Of a stretch of 64,000 bases of DNA, positions 59,235 to 64,000 are shown one piece after another. Under the pieces are notes generated by a model. It saw only the letters and a program-made list of their open reading frames with translations, had not been told where the DNA came from and did no database searches. Numbering within the stretch: the stretch's first letter is position 1; every line of letters begins with the position of its first letter. The position numbers and the translations under genes are program-made. The DNA comes from Uloborus plumipes (Eukaryota; Arthropoda; Arachnida; Araneae; Uloboridae): positions 61,546 through 125,545 of the forward strand of contig JAXGGA010002306.1 in the NCBI GenBank assembly GCA_038373865.1, given 5' to 3'.

Positions 59235-60177
59235 TGGGCGATTCTCTGTAAACTGGTAATTGGCTGTCCGGATCGAGTATTTTAAAATTATAAAGTGTAA
59301 TAAAGTAATTATCGCTCTTAATATAAGTAAAGCATTAATACTCTGTGGCCCAATTGTATTTTGAGCGATAACAATTTAATTCTTTTTTCTAGAAATTATC
59401 TAAGTGCTAAAAACACAGTCCCCTGGCTGTCCCAATCGTATTGTTTAACACTTCAAGGTAATATTCCAAAAATCCTATCAACACTACATAAATTTGGCAA
59501 TTAATATCTAAAAATAGAATAATGCAGCTATAGTTTTTTCATGATATAAGGTCTAATTACGTATTTCTAAAACTTAAAATTGTCATGTAAATTCTGTCCG
59601 GAGATTTTTCAAACAGTCCCCTGAGACAAATTCAAAGCTCCAATAGAAAAAAATCTGTTATTATTTCAAATGATTTTTGACATGCAGTTTAAAGCAATCA
59701 GTGTGAATTTGCCGAAATTGCTGAGAACGGTGTTGAAACGCTACTTTGTTTATTTTGAGAGCCACATTTGTGATGAAAGTATGCATCAGGGTCGTTGCGA
59801 AAACAGTCCTCTGGGAAGTGATTTTATTAATATCAATTTGTTTAATTATGAAGCATATTAGTTATTATGTCCACGATTTGTGCCTAAATTTATAGGTAGT
59901 CTCGTAACTAATTATGTTCCAACAGTTTTGCAGATATTACGCAACAAAGAGCAAAAACACGGTCACTTGGCACAGTCCCCTGCCTAGTTATACCAGGCGA
60001 GGGACTTACCCCCTATCACAATTTATCAGAAAAACGCAAGCTTCAATTGGCCCTCTTTCAAACCAAAGTAATAGATTCCTTTTCTAAGCAATAGTATTAT
60101 AATTATACGAACATTTCAAAAATCCATGCCCGGACAGATTTCGTGTGAAAACTGACGAGTTTACGGAGAATCGCCCT
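59235..60177. mobile_element. TA-flanked element repeating GGGGACTGT, copy 2 (inverted)
   Basis: Inverted copy of 41473-42416, with the same ends (TGGGCGATTCTCTGTAAA) and the same internal phrase, now on the minus strand. The left flank is TA; the right end is slightly eroded (cgcccttttaa). Similarity is high over the full length. Confidence 0.75.
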
Positions 60178-62855
60178 TTTAAATCATTTGGGCTAAATCA
60201 TAGTTAAACTCTCTCTCCAAAACCCCAACTCTCTTTAGGGCCCCCAAAAATACATTGCGACGGCCCCCCAGACCAGCAAATCCGTCACTGCAAAACATTT
60301 CATCAGAGCTGAAATTAATTTTTCAAGGTAGGAAAAAAAAATATTTCAATTCAACCGAAACACCATTTTCACCTCCATAAAGTGAACTGAATTTACACCC
60401 AGAGGCTTTTTCATATTAAATGATTTTTACCAGCAAACAAAGAAATGAAATAAAAATTAAGATATTAATTAATAAAATAAATGTCTCTAAAGAAAACTTC
60501 CAAGATTTTTGTATAATTATGCACGAAACGCTTCAAGTTCAATTAAACCGCACCCAAATATTCTAAAATTACCATTTGCTTAATGAACGTAAAACCGAAA
60601 CCCCACCAAGAAAACTAAACTGCCACAGCAATGATCTGGGTGTAACCTTACGTAAAGGCGACATTTTAAAGGAACTGCATTTTTGTCACGCAAGTTCAAC
60701 AAATCTCAAGGGTGGTTTACTGGTACAAAATGCTTGATTTACGAAAGCTGAGAACTAAATATAACGTAAACTTGATTACCACTGAGATCTTTTCAGTCGT
60801 AATAGATCCCAGGCTTAACGCAAGAGTTTGTCAAAGTGCCAATCATTGAAACGGAATCGGGTAATGAATGATTCTATTTTTTTTGGGTTACATTTCCTCT
60901 CTTTTTTTGTATTTATGTCATTTTTTGGACATTATTAAAGTTTCACGAAGTTTCTGGATGCTGGATCTTATTTACAATTCCGATTTTCTATCCGTTTGTG
61001 TGAATGCCTCTTTGAAACAGCTCCGTGCTTGTGGAGGAAAACATGAACACATTTTCCTTGTTTGATACTGGGCATGGGCATTGGGCATGGGCAATTCCAA
61101 TTTGATCGATATATTTTTTGTTACACAAACATCGACACACACGCACACACACACCTATTGCAATTCGGATTTGCGAAAACAATAATTTAAATTCAAGATG
61201 GCAATCTTTAAAATTTTTTATTATTATTTTTTTTTGAGACCTGCCACTATTGTTGACGGTTAGCGATATTGTAGTCATAAATGTATTCTGTCTTACCGTT
61301 TCTGGGGTTAAGAAAACGCTCATAGTAACTCATTGCATTGCATTAAAAATGTAACAATACTCATATTTCGAAAGTAATGTTAAAATTGTAAATGAGGTCA
61401 CGACGGTGAAGTGCATGAAATAAACGTTTAGCATCTATCACTTCTCAGTCATAATCTTGATCATAAAAATCAAATCAAATTATTCGCAACGTAAATTTTG
61501 ACCACTGTCTTGACGAAGAAAATGGTAAGTGAGAGAGCTGTTTTGAAAGTTTTTAATGAAGTCGCTTTTAGATAACGTCTAAGGGGTGGACCGAAAAAGG
61601 GATGTGTCAAAGAGATGGTGCTACCACTATAAACCAGGGCACTAGAACCACTATGAGTTGATCAGGGACTTTCCGATGAGAGGTCACGTGATTTCTCATA
61701 AAAAAGATTAACTAACTGCTAAATTTCTTACTGAAAGGTATCACAAAACGCTATGGATAATTTCTCGGTGAATATTGGTCGTACTTATGTCAAACTTTTT
61801 GTGTTCGAATTGCTTTTTTATGCTCTTGATTTCCCTAAACATAAGTTCGGGGACATAGGATCCGTATAAAAGGTTAGATTTCGTATTTTTTTTCGCTTTA
61901 AACTTTTATTATCTTAACTCTGCACTTCATTTTGAACATTTTTGCAAGTGGAAGTATGCATCTCGGACGAACAATTGCGAAAATGAAGATCATGCAGGTT
62001 AAACGAGAACACCCTGTACATTTTTTATGCTACCACGCACCAATCATGAGAGCAAACTTTGCGATTGAGTTTTGTGACAAAAAAGGCATTAAATTTGGAT
62101 TTTAAATCATTAGTTAGAATGTTTTTCGAAAATTTTGTTTTGTTGCACTGTATTTGCCGGGGTGCGGTAAGACATTTTATGAAACAAGCGTCTGTATTGC
62201 AAATTTGTGCATTTATTACATTGTTTTCCTGATTGTTACTTTAGCACAAAGACATTCATTTATTACTAAGAGGGCAACTTGTTCCGTTAACTTCGCAGTT
62301 GACGTAATAAGGAAGAGAAGGCAGACACATAAAAAGTTAACTCAATTAAATCTGAATAAATCCTTATGTAACACGCAAAAACGATATACTACCAGCGAAC
62401 ATTTTCATAGTATCTTAATATCTTAAAAAGCGGTTTCCTCATTTTGTTTATAATTCATGCTTAGCATGACTAAATATAAGAAATACCAAAAGTATAGTAA
62501 AGTCATTAAGGATTGATAGCGTCGTAAAAATACATTTGCCTCTTTGAAATCCGCATCACAAGAGTTGCCATTGTTTCGGTATTGAATTACTCGTCGAGAT
62601 TCAATGCGACATCGATATAAATCACAGTTGTCCTTGGGTCGCATACATTGTTATTTCGGACCAAGGGTTTAATTGGAGTGATGCTATCTATGATTTTCAA
62701 CGGAAAATCATAGCATCCCATTTTACGCATCCCAATACGTTCTTTCGAACATTTTCCCTTCTTCGTCATAATGAGCCTTTAACAGGTGAGATGGGATGTC
62801 TTATAAAATTAAACTTTCCCAAAAAATTAAATTTTCAAGTACGAACCCTCATTAA
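60178..62855. other. Gene-free DNA
   Basis: No domain recognised. A hAT-like end (aaatccgtcactg, 60279-60291) and a GGGCCCCC stretch near 60237 suggest a decayed hAT copy. A CA/GT microsatellite lies at 61131-61154. A perfect 11-bp hairpin (ctatgattttc/gaaaatcatag) sits at 62688-62713. The two overlapping minus-strand frames around it (62423-62644, 62587-62769) have no recognisable family. Confidence 0.45.
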
Positions 62856-63158
62856 CCCTTTATGTCGCAAATTAATTTAACAGTGAATTTTTATATGTGT
62901 TTTTGGTTTTTTGAGTTGAAAATACATCAAAAAACATTTCTACCAAGCATAAAAACTTTGAAAATTTTGGGGGTCTCAGGCCCCTTACGCCTTCGGGCCC
63001 CCAAGAAAACTGTTTCCGATCGGAGGTACCATCTGTCGGCCTCTCATCAAAGTACAAGCAGTGGTACATTCAAGTACCAGCATGATTCCAGACATTTAGG
63101 ATTCATAATACTTAACTAATGTAAGCGGGACTTCTGAGTCCCGTCGAGGCATAAAGGG
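62856..63158. mobile_element. piggyBac-type MITE (303 bp)
   Basis: CCCTTTATGTCGC at the left is inverted against ggcataaaggg at the right, with TTAA on both sides (62852-62855, 63159-63162). The CCCTTT ends and the TTAA target define piggyBac. The interior includes ggccccttacgccttcgggc. No transposase. Confidence 0.82.
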
Positions 63159-64000
63159 TTAAACCTGGCTTCGCTTAATCCAGACATCCATTTAGATCTA
63201 TATAGTGTATAAATAAAAAACGAGTTAGCGTAATTACGAGCGTTTTAGATATCCCCGTTGATTTATTGTTCAAGATATGACAACTTAACCCATTCATGCC
63301 CAAGTTTTTTCAACAATTATTTTCAATTTTTATCTGCTTAAAACTCTTACTTGGAATGGTTTACATACATTTTAGGCTTAAAATAGCTCGCCGTTGCCAT
63401 ATTTATTAAGTTAATTAACGTCCTGTTTATGGGATATTTTGCAGATATGTGAGCAAAATACGACCTTACCTGACTTTACTTTTGCAAAGTAACAATACGG
63501 AAGGCATCTTTGATCAATTTTAAGCAAATCATTTTAAAATATTTAATTTTGTGAAAAATAAGTTCGCAAAAAAACTTACTTTCTGTGGCTACCAATGCTG
63601 GATCGTTGCTTGATTGATTTGTCTGAAAATAGCTGTCAATAAACTCTGATGTCCAAATACTGACTCTAACTGGTTTTCTCAGGAAGAAGGACTATTTAAC
63701 TTGAGAAAAAGAGCTGTAGTAAAATGATATACCCATTACAGGGGCCCTACTCTGAAACTTCCTGGAACTTCCAGTGACGTCTATTACTCCCTCACGACAA
63801 GCAAGAATAGCCGTAAAAGTAGTCGCTTGTCAAAATTTGTACTACTCTGAAAGCCCTAATGTGCCCAAGCGAGAATTTTCTCTCCTTCTACCGCGTATCG
63901 AGAAGGAAAAACGATTGACCAATCAAATGACAGTATTTTTAGTATATCTCACTCGCGTACATTTTGCTTTAACTTTCTGGTTTAGCTTAGCCTCAGAAAT
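63159..64000. other. Gene-free DNA at the window edge
   Basis: At 63287 TTAACCCATTCATGCCCAAG resembles a second piggyBac-type left end whose partner would lie beyond or is lost. No gene recognised to the end of the window. Confidence 0.45.

Noticed and set aside
62423..62769. Two overlapping minus-strand frames as an exon
   Set aside because: They overlap out of frame around a hairpin, show no family motif, and have no convincing splice borders.

Overview
This is a window of arthropod nuclear DNA, AT-rich and dominated by transposable elements. Two class B (secretin/Methuselah-type) receptor genes with spliceosomal intron borders are the only host genes I can support. The receptor types (a Methuselah-like 7TM protein and a somatomedin-B-like cysteine-rich ectodomain) and the TE mix suggest an arthropod, perhaps a chelicerate such as a spider. 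The species is not determinable by eye.

Layout. 0.2-8.7 kb: a hAT-type MITE (244-742), a tRNA-derived SINE with target duplication (816-1094), gene-free DNA, a minus-strand SINE with a tandemly multiplied body (6508-7765) interrupted by a hAT MITE (6728-7260), a palindromic MITE and a mariner relic. 8.7-14 kb: a Helitron 3' end, an element dense in the hexamer AACGTG, then a 3.9-kb near-perfect palindrome (10008-13933). Each palindrome arm carries the C-terminal third of a protein-primed family B DNA polymerase of Polinton/adintovirus type. 14-22 kb: a GC-rich minisatellite, a TTATGTTAGTCAC-repeating segment, hAT and pogo-type MITEs, and a Helitron (18473-21795) split by a GTGAC-dense DNA transposon (18555-20488). 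22.9-23.9 kb: the first exon of a receptor with an SMB-like ectodomain, on the minus strand. 24.2-38.4 kb: a PIF/Harbinger-type deletion derivative that keeps the start of a MADF gene, a CAGATCGGTAAC-repeating element, a second Helitron copy, and several small hAT, pogo and foldback elements. 38.8-40.3 kb: an intact single-coding-exon Methuselah-like GPCR on the minus strand, with a perfect 14-bp hairpin downstream. 40.6-64 kb: more hAT elements, an inverted pair of 0.95-kb TA-flanked elements (41473 and 59235), a 2.9-kb foldback element, an interleaved inverted-repeat complex (56161-59073), a short Helitron and a piggyBac-type MITE.

The two receptors share strand and superfamily and may belong to a local receptor cluster invaded by transposons; no operon-like logic applies. 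The most unusual items are the polymerase palindrome, whose single-copy loop shows which arm is the parent and where the strand probably folded back, and a recurring design in which unrelated-looking non-autonomous elements each repeat their own short phrase along their length. All element borders were read by eye from terminal repeats and target duplications. Element superfamilies are inferred from TSD length and end sequence, not from database matches.
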